Shown: positions 17,276 through 29,698 of the stretch, piece after piece
Numbering within the stretch: position 1 is the stretch's first letter
Layout of the letters: every line of letters begins with the position of its first letter
DNA from: Rathayibacter oskolensis
GTDB lineage: Bacteria > Actinomycetota > Actinomycetes > Actinomycetales > Microbacteriaceae
Reading direction: 5' to 3'
Assembly (NCBI RefSeq): GCF_900177245.1
Contig: NZ_FXBM01000001.1
Coordinates: 1,550,001-1,614,000 of the forward strand
DNA length: 64,000 bases
Position numbers and translations under genes: made by a program
Notes under the pieces: model-generated
Seen by the model: only the letters and a program-made list of their open reading frames with translations
The model's database searches: none
What the model was told of the DNA's origin: nothing

Positions 17276-18278
17276 CGAGAGCTCCTCCGTGGTCGGACAG
17301 CGAGCGGCGCAGGCGGTCGACGACCTTGCGGCGCAGGCTCGCGGGCTCGAGCACGACGACCTCGGGACCGTAGCCGGCGAGCTCATCGGCGAGGATGTCG
17401 GCGTCGGTGAAGTGCAGGCGCAGCAGGTGCGCCCCCTCCCCCTCGGCCTCCGCCCGGCGACCGAGGCGCAGCGCCGCGTCGGAGTCGACGGCGACCCGGA
17501 GGAGCGCCGAGTTGCGTCGCAGGATCTCGTCGAGCTGCGCGAGGGCGGTCGCGGCGTGGTCGCCCTCCTCGATCGGCGCCGTCCGGCCGGTCGAGGAGAC
17601 CGGGCCGACGATCCGGGCGAGGAGGAAGGTGCGGGTGCCCTCCGCCTTCTCGTCCCAGGCGTGCAGGTGCCAGCGGCCCTGGTGGTTCACGAGAGCGCGC
17701 GGGTGGACGGTGCGCACCCGCGGCTGCTCCCCTCCCGGCTTGAGATAGGGGAAGCGGACGACCTGGCCGCGGTCGAGTGCCGCGCTGAGCGGCTCGAACG
17801 ACGCCTCGCGGACGCGGATCGACGGGCTGACTCCGATGACCGGATCGACCGACTCGACGCCGATCGAGCGCAGCTTGATCAGCGCGCGGCGGGACTCCGC
17901 CGAGAGCGTCCCCTCGCGCCAGACGGCGCCGGCGAGGCGGAGGAGCGCGACCTCCTCGGGGTCGAACGAGATGTCGGCCGGGAGGTCGTAGCTGCGCTTG
18001 GCGATGCGGTAGCGCACGGTCTGGGTGTTGCCGGGGTCACCGGGCGAGTCGACGGTCTCGATCGGGATGCCGAGCTCGCGCAGGTCGTCCTTGTCGCGCT
18101 CGAACTGCCGCTCGAGGGAGGCGCGGTCGCCGCGGTCGGACCGCTGGCGGTAGCCCTGCACCGTCGAGAGCACGTCGCTCTTCGTCAGCCCGTTCTCGGC
18201 TGCGACGAGCGCGAGCACGAGGTTGAAGAGACGCTCCTCGGCCGGGATGCGGCTCGAGGACGAGACGTCTGCAGGCAC
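17268..18278 (-). CDS. pafB: WYL-domain transcriptional regulator PafB
   Basis: A 336-residue partner of PafC. N-terminal winged helix (EERLFNLVLALVAAENGLTKSDV), a WYL domain near 165-215 (RFPYLKPGG, then VHPRALVNHQGRWHLHAWD) and a C-terminal WCX domain. The GTG start has GGAGAG just upstream. It is the first gene of the pafBC-tat-helY-lnt operon. No Pup-proteasome genes are in the window, as is usual for Microbacteriaceae, which keep pafBC without proteasome genes (family knowledge). Confidence 0.9.
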   Translation of the reverse strand: MPADVSSSSRIPAEERLFNLVLALVAAENGLTKSDVLSTVQGYRQRSDRGDRASLERQFERDKDDLRELGIPIETVDSPGDPGNTQTVRYRIAKRSYDLPADISFDPEEVALLRLAGAVWREGTLSAESRRALIKLRSIGVESVDPVIGVSPSIRVREASFEPLSAALDRGQVVRFPYLKPGGEQPRVRTVHPRALVNHQGRWHLHAWDEKAEGTRTFLLARIVGPVSSTGRTAPIEEGDHAATALAQLDEILRRNSALLRVAVDSDAALRLGRRAEAEGEGAHLLRLHFTDADILADELAGYGPEVVVLEPASLRRKVVDRLRRSLSDHGGALDG

Positions 18279-18304
18279 GCTCTCCAGTCTAGGGCCGGGC
18301 CCGG

Positions 18305-19261
18305 TCAGGCGATCCCGAGCACGTCGGCCACGAAGACGATGGTGGAGCCGGCGGGGATGCCGTCCTGCGCAGTGTCGCCGTAGCCGTCCTCGGGCGGGAT
18401 GATCGCGATCACCTGGGAGCCGACCGGCTGACCGATCAGCGCCTCCGCGAAGCCGGCGATGACGCCGCCCTGGGTCGTGCTGCCGTCGGCCGCGGTGAAG
18501 ACGGCGGGCGCGCCGTTCTCCCAGCTGGAGTCGAAGACGCTGCCGTCGCTCCAGAGCCAGCCGGTGTAGTTGACGACGACCTGGTCGCCCTCCTCCACGA
18601 CGGCGCCGTCGCCCTTCTTGAGCTGCGCGATCCGGAGGTCGGTGGGGGCGTCTCCGGAGGGCTTGGCGAGACCGGGGGTGCCGTTCTCGTCGAGGGTCAC
18701 GATCGGGAAGCCGTTCGGCGCCGGCTGCGGGTCGCCGTCGGCGCGGGCGAGCGAGGCGCTCTGCACGTCGGCGACGAGGACGAGGGTGTCCTCGGGCGTG
18801 ATGCCCAGCTGGGACGCGGCGTCTCCGAAGCCGTCCTCCGGGGCGATCGCGATGGCGACCCGCGAGCCGACCTGCGTGCAGAGGAGGCCCTCGTTGAGGC
18901 CGATCAGGCCGGCACCGCCGACGGTGAAGCGCGCGGTGCTCTCGCCGTCGTAGGGCGACGCCTCGAGGACGGTCCCGTCGGCGCCGTTGACCAGCGTGTA
19001 GTCGATCGTGACCAGCTGGCCCTTCTCGAGCGGGTCGCCGGAGCCCTCGATCAGAGTGCTGACCTGCGTTCCGTCGGCGTTCAACGGGGTGGGGACCGTC
19101 ACGTCGGGCTGGTAGCCGAAGTCGCCCGTCGCATCGACGGCGGCGGAGGAGTCACCCGGGCCGTAGGGCGCGTCGCAGTCGGCGACCGAGGACGACGCGG
19201 TGCATCCGGCGAGTGCGGCCACGATGCCGATGCTGGCGATGAGCGCGACGGTCCTGCGCAC
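18305..19261 (-). CDS. Lipoprotein with two FKBP-type peptidyl-prolyl isomerase domains
   Basis: A 318-residue exported lipoprotein: signal peptide with lipobox LAGC (Cys near residue 20), then two tandem FKBP domains at about 80-165 and 225-318. The second has the canonical VVNYTGWLW, FDSSW, VIAGFAEALIG and IPPEDGYG signature. The first keeps the fold but lacks the aromatic FDSSW-type residues (LEASPYDG), so it may be a non-catalytic chaperone domain. It probably assists folding of secreted proteins at the outer face of the membrane. Confidence 0.88.
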   Translation of the reverse strand: MRRTVALIASIGIVAALAGCTASSSVADCDAPYGPGDSSAAVDATGDFGYQPDVTVPTPLNADGTQVSTLIEGSGDPLEKGQLVTIDYTLVNGADGTVLEASPYDGESTARFTVGGAGLIGLNEGLLCTQVGSRVAIAIAPEDGFGDAASQLGITPEDTLVLVADVQSASLARADGDPQPAPNGFPIVTLDENGTPGLAKPSGDAPTDLRIAQLKKGDGAVVEEGDQVVVNYTGWLWSDGSVFDSSWENGAPAVFTAADGSTTQGGVIAGFAEALIGQPVGSQVIAIIPPEDGYGDTAQDGIPAGSTIVFVADVLGIA

Positions 19262-19341
19262 GGGTCCTCTATTCGTCGGAGTGGGAGTGGTGGGGCCCGA
19301 GTGCGAGACGATCGGGAGGAGGCCCGAGGGCCGGATTCAGC

Positions 19342-23425
<4,084 letters not shown>

Positions 23426-24274
23426 CTAGGCGGCGATGGCGCCGGTCGCCAGGGCGACCATGAGGACGCCGCCCAGGAGGATCCGGTAGATCACGAACGG
23501 CAGGAAGCTGCGCCGGGAGATGTAGCCCATGAAGAACGCGATCACGACGAAGCCGACGACGAACGCGACGATCGTGGCGACGAGCGTCTCGAGACCGCCC
23601 ACCTGGATCTGGTTCGGCAGCACCTCGGGGTCGCTGATGCTCTTGTACAGCTGGTAGAGGCCGCTGCCGAACACCGCCGGGATCGCGAGGAGGAAGGAGT
23701 ACCTCGCCGCGGCCTTCCGCTCGTAGCCCATGAAGAGGCCGGCGGTGATGGTGCCGCCCGAGCGGGACACTCCGGGGATCAGGGCGAGCGCCTGCGCGCC
23801 TCCGTAGATCAGGCCGTCGCGGACGTTCAGGTCGCGCAGCCGGCGCTTCTTCGCGCCCACCGCGTCGGCGATGCCGAGGAGGATGCCGAAGACGATCAGG
23901 GTCGTCGCGACGACCCAGAGCGAGCGGAGGGTGGTCTCGATGGCGTCCTGGAAGACGAGGCCCAGCACGATGATCGGGATGCTGCCGATGATGATCAGCC
24001 AGCCCATCCGCGCGTTCGCATCGGTGCGCGGGACCCTGCCGACCAGCGAGCGGGCCCAGTTCGACACGATCTTCACGATGTCGCGCCAGAAGTAGATGAT
24101 GACCGCGGTCTCGGTGCCCAGCTGCGTGATGGCGGTGAACGCCGCCCCGGTGTCCCGGCCGTCGAGGCTCGGCAGCAGCTCGCTGACGATCCTGAGGTGG
24201 GCGCTGGAGGAGATGGGGAGGAATTCGGTCAGACCCTGGACGAGTCCGAGGATCAGCGCGTCGAGCAGGCCCAT
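23426..24274 (-). CDS. uppP: Undecaprenyl-diphosphatase UppP/BacA
   Basis: A 282-residue integral membrane phosphatase that recycles undecaprenyl diphosphate for peptidoglycan synthesis and gives bacitracin resistance. The signature [16 protein letters not shown] is at residues 12-27 and the second motif [14 protein letters not shown] near 165. About eight membrane segments. It is directly followed by mshC without a gap. Confidence 0.96.
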   Translation of the reverse strand: MGLLDALILGLVQGLTEFLPISSSAHLRIVSELLPSLDGRDTGAAFTAITQLGTETAVIIYFWRDIVKIVSNWARSLVGRVPRTDANARMGWLIIIGSIPIIVLGLVFQDAIETTLRSLWVVATTLIVFGILLGIADAVGAKKRRLRDLNVRDGLIYGGAQALALIPGVSRSGGTITAGLFMGYERKAAARYSFLLAIPAVFGSGLYQLYKSISDPEVLPNQIQVGGLETLVATIVAFVVGFVVIAFFMGYISRRSFLPFVIYRILLGGVLMVALATGAIAA

Positions 24275-24343
24275 GCGTCACTTTCGAGGAGGGCTGGGGC
24301 GTCGTCGGCCAGCAGGCGGTCGGTGGCGGGTCGGATCCGGGCG

Positions 24344-25663
24344 TCAGGATCGCAGGAGGAGGTCCGTCAGGACCTTCCTGCCAAACACTAGTGCGTCGAG
24401 CGGAACCCGCTCGTCGACCCCGTGGAACAGCGCGGGGAAGTCGAGCGAGCCCGGGAGCTGCAGCGGAGCGAAGCCGTAGCCGGTGATCCCGAGCGTCGAG
24501 AGGGCCTTGTTGTCGGTGCCTCCGGAGAGCAGGTAGGGCAGCACCTCCGCCTCCGGATCGAAGCGGCGGAGCGACTCGGCCATGCTCTCGACGAGCGGGC
24601 CGGCGAAGGGGACCTCGAGGCCGATGTCGCGGTGCTGCACCAGGATCTCGACGTGCTCGCCCGCGAGGACCCTGATGCGCTCGAGCACCGAGTCCTCCTC
24701 CCCCGGCAGCACGCGGACGTCGATCGTCGCCTCGGCGGTGTCGGGGATGACGTTCGCCTTGTAGCCCGCCGACAGCATCGAGGGGTTGGCGGTGGTGCGC
24801 AGCGTCGCGGAGATGAAGCGGGAGGCCGTCCCCGTGGCGAGGGCGAGCTCCTCCGGTGTGCTGCGCTGCGGGTCGTGGCCGAGGATGCGCGCGACCTCGT
24901 CGAGGAGCTGACGGGTCGTGTCGGTGAGCCGGGTCGGCCACTCCTCGCTGCCGATGCGCGCGATCGCCTCGGCGAGGCGGGTGACGGCGTTCTCGCTGTT
25001 GATCTGCGACCCGTGGCCGGCGGTGCCGTGAGCGCGGAGGGTCAGCCACATCAGCGCCTTCTCCCCGGTCTGCACGAGGTAGGCGCGCTTGCCGCCGAGC
25101 TCGATCGAGTAGCCGCCGACCTCGCTGATCGCCTCGGTGGCGCCGGCGAAGAGCTCCGGCTGCGTGCGGACGAGATGGCCCGAGCCGCGGACGCCGCCCG
25201 CCTCCTCGTCGGCGAAGAACGCGACGACCAGGTCGCGCGAGGGCTTCCGCCCTGAGCGGAGGATGTCGCCGAGGGAGGCGAGGATCATCGCGTCCATGTT
25301 CTTCATGTCGACCGCGCCGCGGCCCCAGAGCATGCCGTCCTTGATCACACCGCCGAAGGGGTCGACGCTCCAGTTGTCCGCGATGGCGGGCACCACGTCG
25401 AGGTGCCCGTGGACGACCAGCGCGCCGCGGTCGCGGTCCTCCCCCGCCACCCGCGCCACGACGCTGGTCCGGCCGGGATCGGAGTCGACGAGGAGCGGCT
25501 CGAGGCCGAGGTCGCGCAGATGCGCGGCGACGTACTCGGCGGCCTCGCGTTCGGGCTCGGCCCGCCCCTCGCCGTAGTTGCTCGTGTCGAAGCGGATCAG
25601 GTCGCGCGCGATCAGCGCGGTCTCGTCGAGCTCGGGGAGGTCGTCGCGGTCGGGCGTCGTCAT
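24344..25663 (-). CDS. M20-family metallopeptidase (dipeptidase/deacylase)
   Basis: A 439-residue zinc hydrolase. Metal and catalytic motifs are present: VVHGHLDVVPA (His, Asp), GRGAVDMKN (bridging Asp) and FADEEAGG (general base Glu). Dimerisation-domain residues occupy about 190-310. It probably cleaves dipeptides or N-acyl amino acids. The ATG at 25663 lies seven bases after TACCGT (complement of 25671-25676) and has no ribosome site, so its mRNA is likely leaderless. Confidence 0.88.
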   Translation of the reverse strand: MTTPDRDDLPELDETALIARDLIRFDTSNYGEGRAEPEREAAEYVAAHLRDLGLEPLLVDSDPGRTSVVARVAGEDRDRGALVVHGHLDVVPAIADNWSVDPFGGVIKDGMLWGRGAVDMKNMDAMILASLGDILRSGRKPSRDLVVAFFADEEAGGVRGSGHLVRTQPELFAGATEAISEVGGYSIELGGKRAYLVQTGEKALMWLTLRAHGTAGHGSQINSENAVTRLAEAIARIGSEEWPTRLTDTTRQLLDEVARILGHDPQRSTPEELALATGTASRFISATLRTTANPSMLSAGYKANVIPDTAEATIDVRVLPGEEDSVLERIRVLAGEHVEILVQHRDIGLEVPFAGPLVESMAESLRRFDPEAEVLPYLLSGGTDNKALSTLGITGYGFAPLQLPGSLDFPALFHGVDERVPLDALVFGRKVLTDLLLRS

Positions 25664-25756
25664 GCGAGCAACGGTACCGCGGCGGGTCGATGCACCCGGT
25701 CGGGGCACTGCTCCTGCGGCCCCTCTCCGGCGTCGTCCGGGGCTCTGAAAGCGTGC

Positions 25757-25762
25757 TAATGT
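25757..25762 (+). promoter_or_regulatory. Possible -10 box of the tRNA-Leu gene
   Basis: TAATGT lies 38 bases before the mature tRNA start. No clear -35 was found. Confidence 0.35.
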
Positions 25763-25800
25763 CTTCTTCGGCCGCGGAAACGCAGGCCGGAGCAACACCT

Positions 25801-25885
25801 GTCCGGGTGGCGGAAATGGCAGACGCGCTAGCTTGAGGTGCTAGTGCCCGTATAGGGCGTGGGGGTTCAAGTCCCCCCTCGGACA
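25801..25885 (+). tRNA. tRNA-Leu (anticodon GAG)
   Basis: An 85-base class II tRNA. The acceptor stem GTCCGGG pairs with CTCGGAC (25878-25884) with one G-T pair, discriminator A at 25885. The anticodon stem CTAGC/GCTAG encloses loop TTGAGGT, giving anticodon GAG for CUC codons. A long variable arm follows, and the T arm is GGGGG-TTCAAGT-CCCCC. CCA is not encoded, so it is added afterwards. Confidence 0.97.
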
Positions 25886-25892
25886 CAGATCA

Positions 25893-25930
25893 GAACCCCC
25901 GTATCTTCGTGAGAAGGTGCGGGGGTTCTT
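25893..25930 (+). terminator. Terminator after tRNA-Leu
   Basis: GAACCCCCG (25893-25901) pairs with CGGGGGTTC (25920-25928); inside, ATCTTC pairs with GAAGGT around a GTGA loop, giving a nearly continuous stem, then TT. It starts eight bases after the tRNA and is the clearest intrinsic terminator in the window. Confidence 0.85.
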
Positions 25931-26026
25931 CGTGTTCCGGCGGCGTCCCGCGTCGCCCGGGGAACGCGATCTCGGCGGGACACCGCACCGGAGGCGGTGT
26001 CTCGCCGAGAAGTGGTCGCTCCTCCG

Positions 26027-27064
26027 TCAGGAGGCGGGCGTCAGCGCCGCCGACGACCACCCGAGCGAGGGAGCGATCGACTCCGCGACGGTCCGGAGGA
26101 GCCTCGCGTTGTAGTCGACGCCGAGCTGGTTCGGCACGGTGAGCAGCAGCGTGTCCGCCTCCTGCACAGCGATGTCCGCCGCGAGCTCTGCGGCGATCAC
26201 GTCGGGCTCGCCCGTGTAGCTGCGGCCGAAGCGGGCGCGGACGCCCTCGAGGGAGGCGACCTGGTCGCGCTCGCCGCGGCCGCCGAAGTAGAGGCGGTCG
26301 AGGTCGCTCGTGATCGGCAGCACGCTCCGCGAGACCGAGACGCGCGGGGTGCGCTCCCAGCCGGCGTCGGCCCATGCCGTCCGGTACTCGCGGATCTGGC
26401 GCGCCTGCAGCTCGTCGAACGGGATCCCCTCCTCTTCGAGCAGCAGGGTGGACGACTGCAGGTTCATCCCCTGCTCTGCCGCCCAGCGCGCGGTCGCGAA
26501 GCTGCCGGCACCCCACCAGATGCGGTCCTCCAGACCGGGCGAGCGGGGTTCGATCGCGAGCGGGATCGCCTGGCGGGTCATGGCCGGGTCCGACTGGGCG
26601 ACGGGAGCGCCCGCGAGCGCCTCACGGAACAGCTGCACCTTGCGGCGAGCCAGATCGGCGTCGGTCGTGCCCTCCTCGGGCACGTAGCCGAACGCCTCGG
26701 AGCCGCGCAGCGCCGTCTCGGGTGACCCCCGGCTCACGCCGAGCTCGAGCCTGCCGCCCGAGATCAGGTCGGTGGCCGCCGCCTCCTCCGCCATGTAGAG
26801 GGGGTTCTCGTAGCGCATGTCGATGACTCCCGTGCCGATCTCGATGCGGCGCGTGCGGGCGGCGATGGCCGCGAGCAGCGGGAAGGGGGACGCGAGCTGC
26901 GGGGCGAAGTGGTGCACGCGGACGTGGGCGCCGTCGATGCCGATCTCCTCCGCCGCCTCGGCGAGCTCGATCGTCTGCAGGAGGACGTCCCGGGCGGTGT
27001 GCGTCAGGGAGCCCTGCACCGCCTGGTAGTGGCCGAAGGAGAGGAAGCCGATGCGCGAGACCAT
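26027..27064 (-). CDS. LLM-class flavin-dependent oxidoreductase (bacterial luciferase-like)
   Basis: A 345-residue TIM-barrel flavoenzyme. Typical landmarks are RIGFLSFGHY at the N-terminus, the RVHHFAPQLASPFPLLAAIAARTRRIEIGTG region shared by LLM monooxygenases, and the ATDLISGGRLELGVSRG segment. F420 or FMN may be the cofactor; sequence alone does not decide. ATG 27064 fits the family N-terminus; an upstream ATG at 27127 with GACGAT seven bases before it would give a leaderless form with 21 extra residues. It is convergent with the tRNA terminator. Confidence 0.85.
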   Translation of the reverse strand: MVSRIGFLSFGHYQAVQGSLTHTARDVLLQTIELAEAAEEIGIDGAHVRVHHFAPQLASPFPLLAAIAARTRRIEIGTGVIDMRYENPLYMAEEAAATDLISGGRLELGVSRGSPETALRGSEAFGYVPEEGTTDADLARRKVQLFREALAGAPVAQSDPAMTRQAIPLAIEPRSPGLEDRIWWGAGSFATARWAAEQGMNLQSSTLLLEEEGIPFDELQARQIREYRTAWADAGWERTPRVSVSRSVLPITSDLDRLYFGGRGERDQVASLEGVRARFGRSYTGEPDVIAAELAADIAVQEADTLLLTVPNQLGVDYNARLLRTVAESIAPSLGWSSAALTPAS

Positions 27065-27312
27065 GTGGAGGTCAGCGTCGCGGTGGCCGGTGCTATTCCC
27101 GCGGAGGCTCCTCCACAACGCCGACATCAGGCTAATCGTCCACAGATCGCTTCTTCGACCCCGGAGGCTCCCCCGCGGTTCCTACCGTCTTCCGCACGCA
27201 GACGCTCCGTGACAGACCAGTCGAGACCCGTTCGATACCCGTATGGTGTCCGGATCCCGCGCCTCCTGCCTCCCAGCCGCGCTCCGCGGGTCGAACGATC
27301 GGATCGAATCCC

Positions 27313-28158
27313 ATGGCCGCTCTTCTGCTCGCCCTCGTGTCCGCCACCGCGTACGGTGTCAGCGACTTCCTCGGGGGGCTCGCCTCTCGTCGGGTCGCCG
27401 CACTCCGGGTCGTCCTGGTCTCGTACCCCGTCTCGGCCCTGGTGATCGCCGCTCTGGCGCCGTTCGCCGGGGGTCGCCTCGACACGCCGTCGCTGCTGTG
27501 GGGAGCGGCCTCGGGCGCCGTGATGGCCGTGGCCATGTGGTGCTTCTATCTGGCCCTCGCCGAAGGTCCCATGACCATCGTCTCGCCGGTGACGGCCGTG
27601 ATGGTCGCCGGCGTGCCGGTCGTAGTGGGAGTCGCTCTCGGCGAGCGGCCGTCCCCGGTCTCGCTCATCGGCATCTTCCTGGCCGTCACTGCGATCGTCC
27701 TCGTGAGCCGCGAGACGTCGACACCCGAAGACGCGCGTCGCTTCACGCCGCGGGTCGCACGACTCACCCTCGGAGCGGGCACCTGCTTCGCACTGAGCTT
27801 CGTCTTCACCGACCGCATCGACGAGAGCTCAGGGCTCTGGGCGCTCGTGGCCGCGCGGGTGGTCGCCTCCTACCTGGTTGCGGTCGCGACGATGCGGACG
27901 ACGCGGACGGCACCGCTCCGCGGGCGGCTCCTCGTGCTCGCCGTCGGCGTCGGGCTTCTCGACGTCGTCGCCAATATCGGCATGCTCTACGCCTTCCGTG
28001 ACGGCATGCTCTCGCTGGTGAGCGTGCTCATCGCCCTCTACCCCGCCGTCACCGTGAGCCTCGCCGTGGTCGTACTTCGCGAGCGCCTCGGGCCTGGCCA
28101 GTGGGCCGGCCTGGCGCTCGCCTCCGGTGCCGTCGTCACGATAGCGGTGGCGGGATGA
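27313..28158 (+). CDS. DMT/EamA-family transporter
   Basis: A 281-residue membrane protein with ten predicted helices arranged as two EamA repeats (about 1-135 and 145-281). The first repeat opens with ALVSATAYGVSDFLGG; the second ends in LRERLGPGQWAGLALASGAVV, a common EamA C-terminal pattern. Such proteins export or import metabolites or amino acids; the substrate is unknown. The preceding 248-base gap holds no recognised gene. Confidence 0.88.
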   Translation: MAALLLALVSATAYGVSDFLGGLASRRVAALRVVLVSYPVSALVIAALAPFAGGRLDTPSLLWGAASGAVMAVAMWCFYLALAEGPMTIVSPVTAVMVAGVPVVVGVALGERPSPVSLIGIFLAVTAIVLVSRETSTPEDARRFTPRVARLTLGAGTCFALSFVFTDRIDESSGLWALVAARVVASYLVAVATMRTTRTAPLRGRLLVLAVGVGLLDVVANIGMLYAFRDGMLSLVSVLIALYPAVTVSLAVVVLRERLGPGQWAGLALASGAVVTIAVAG

Positions 28159-28327
28159 GCGCGCCGAGAACTGCCGGGGAGCGCTCGTCGGTGCGGCACT
28201 CGTCCACCGACTGATCGGCGGCCGGAGCGGAGTGGCCGGGCAGGTCGTCCGAGACTCTCACCGCGACGAAGGAACGGGTGTCGGCCTGCTCGCCCAAGTA
28301 GTCCGGCGGCTTCCCTCGGACAGGCAC
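28136..28327 (-). pseudogene. Possible minus-strand C-terminal gene fragment between DMT gene and argG remnant
   Basis: A 63-codon frame reads inward to the DMT stop. Its middle, SFVAVRVSDDLPGHSAP, resembles the VAVRVVSD segment near the C-terminus of nucleosidases of the MTA/SAH or nucleoside phosphorylase type, but the match is short and judged by eye. It ends near where the argG similarity starts. It may be chance; it is listed because the 28159-28320 stretch otherwise holds nothing recognisable. Confidence 0.25.
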
Positions 28328-28617
28328 ACCTCTTCTTCTACGGGAAGCTCGTCTACGACGGGCTCTGGCACGGCCCGCTGCGCTCAGCGCTCGACGCGTT
28401 CGTCTCCTTCACCCAGCGGTACGTGGACGGGACCATTCGGCTGCGCCTGTTCAAGGGGTCGGCGACAGTGGTCGGGCGCGGGGCGCCTACTCCCCTGTAC
28501 CGACGCGACCTGGTCACTTACAGCGAGGGCTCCACGTTCGATCAGGGCAGCGCGACCGGGTTCATCGATCTCTTCGGGCTGCCCGGCCGCATCTGGGCGA
28601 CGGCGCACGGCCTCTAG
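28321..28617 (+). pseudogene. argG: argG remnant: C-terminal about 98 residues of argininosuccinate synthase
   Basis: Frame 1 translation from 28321 reads HLFFYGKLVYDGLWHGPLR..., continues through RLRLFKGSATVVGRGAP and TYSEGSTFDQGSATGF, and ends IDLFGLPGRIWATAHGL before TAG. This is the C-terminal domain of argininosuccinate synthase (about 400 residues). The catalytic ATP-binding N-terminal three quarters is missing. Upstream codons in the same frame are low-complexity Arg/Pro and do not match the family. No start codon with a ribosome site precedes it, so it is very probably non-functional. Confidence 0.8.
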
Positions 28618-28626
28618 CGGAGCAGC

Positions 28627-29292
28627 TCAGACGGCCTCGAAGTCGGCGGAGACCGCGGCCGAGACCTCGATGTCCTCGGGTTTGAGGGCGAGCTCCTCCT
28701 GCCCGCCGAACTTCGCGGCACGGCTCATCAGCGCCGCGCCGCCCTCGATCCGGGTGTGAGGCCGGAGTCCGGGCTCGAAGAGCGTCAGCACGCGCACGTC
28801 GCCGAGGCCGAGAGCCGCGGCGTAGGCGGCGGCACGCTCCCGTGCATCGCGCACCGCGGCGATCCGCACCTCGCGTTCGGCGGTCGCGCGGCGCGCGGCC
28901 GTGACGTCCCAGTCGACTCCGGCGACGACCACGCCCGGACGTTCGGAGACCGACCCTACCCAGCGGCCGAGCGCGTCGAAGTCGCGGTACTTCACGCGGA
29001 CGGACGCCGCGGCGACGTGGAAGAGCTCCGTGACGTCGGAGTCCTTGAGGTAGCGGCGGACGGTCGAGACCGACACCTGATCGGCCGACCACCAGGTCGC
29101 GACTCCGGAGGACTGCTCTGCGGCCGCCTCGCCGCGCACCCTCCCGTGCTCCGCGGTCACCTCGGAGAGCGCCTGCGACCGCGAGCGGGACTCGCGCCGG
29201 ATCTCGAGGCGGACGGTTCCCCGCTCGGCAGGGAGGAAGTGCTGAGCGAGACCGGAGACGGTGATGGTGACCATCGCTCCATCGTGCCGCAT
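28627..29292 (-). CDS. SIMPL-domain (DUF541) protein
   Basis: A 221-residue SIMPL/DUF541-family protein: ITVSGLAQHFLPAERGTVRLEI at the start, a middle ATAEREVRIAAVRDARERAAAYAAALGLGDV helix and a closing EDIEVSAAVSADFEA strand. No signal peptide is seen, unlike the exported members. Function is unknown. The start at 29292 has GGAG four bases upstream; ATG 29274 is an in-frame alternative that fits the family N-terminus better but lacks a well-spaced ribosome site. Confidence 0.82.
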   Translation of the reverse strand: MRHDGAMVTITVSGLAQHFLPAERGTVRLEIRRESRSRSQALSEVTAEHGRVRGEAAAEQSSGVATWWSADQVSVSTVRRYLKDSDVTELFHVAAASVRVKYRDFDALGRWVGSVSERPGVVVAGVDWDVTAARRATAEREVRIAAVRDARERAAAYAAALGLGDVRVLTLFEPGLRPHTRIEGGAALMSRAAKFGGQEELALKPEDIEVSAAVSADFEAV

Positions 29293-29301
29293 CCGGCTCC
29301 G

Positions 29302-29586
29302 TCAGCGCGGGGAGCGGATCGAGCTCCTGATCTGCTCGGCGAGGACGCGCTCGACCACCAGATTGCTGAGCACCTGCTCGCGGTGGCCGCCGCGAGCAGG
29401 GGGGACGATCTCGCCGGATCGCGGATCGACGAAGCCGCGGAGAGCCCGCTCCCCCTCGGCGATCGACTCCTCGAGCAGCGCGAGTCGACGTGCGAGCCGA
29501 TCGGACTCGAAGGTCTCGACGGTGATGCGGTCGTCGAACGGGTGGCGGGTGGCGGGGGCGTGGATGCTCATCATGTTCCGATCCAT
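29302..29586 (-). CDS. Small hypothetical protein (94 aa)
   Basis: A 94-residue charged protein with no membrane segment. Residues 22-50 are rich in Leu, Glu and Arg with helical spacing (RLALLEESIAEGERALRGF), followed by VDPRSGEIVPPARGGHREQVLSNLVVERVLAEQI. It lies nine bases before the SIMPL gene on the same strand, suggesting an operon. No known family was recognised. An in-frame ATG at 29571 is an alternative start. There are about 110 bases of non-coding DNA between it and the kinase gene. Confidence 0.55.
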   Translation of the reverse strand: MDRNMMSIHAPATRHPFDDRITVETFESDRLARRLALLEESIAEGERALRGFVDPRSGEIVPPARGGHREQVLSNLVVERVLAEQIRSSIRSPR

Positions 29587-29698
29587 CGGGGCGCCCGGGG
29601 TCGGCGCCGTCCCCAGAGAGACATGCGGGGCGGGTGTTCATGACGCTTTGGCGCGGAATGCACCCTCCTGGTGGCGCGAGTGTGCCGCTGCGGCGAGG

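Noticed and set aside
25801-25885. tRNA-Leu as an integrative-element attachment site
   Set aside because: No repeat of the tRNA 3' end and no integrase in the flanking DNA; the neighbours are ordinary metabolic genes.
27132-27536. A minus-strand 134-residue frame upstream of the DMT gene
   Set aside because: Arg/Ala-rich composition, no motif and it overlaps the strong DMT start; treated as a shadow.
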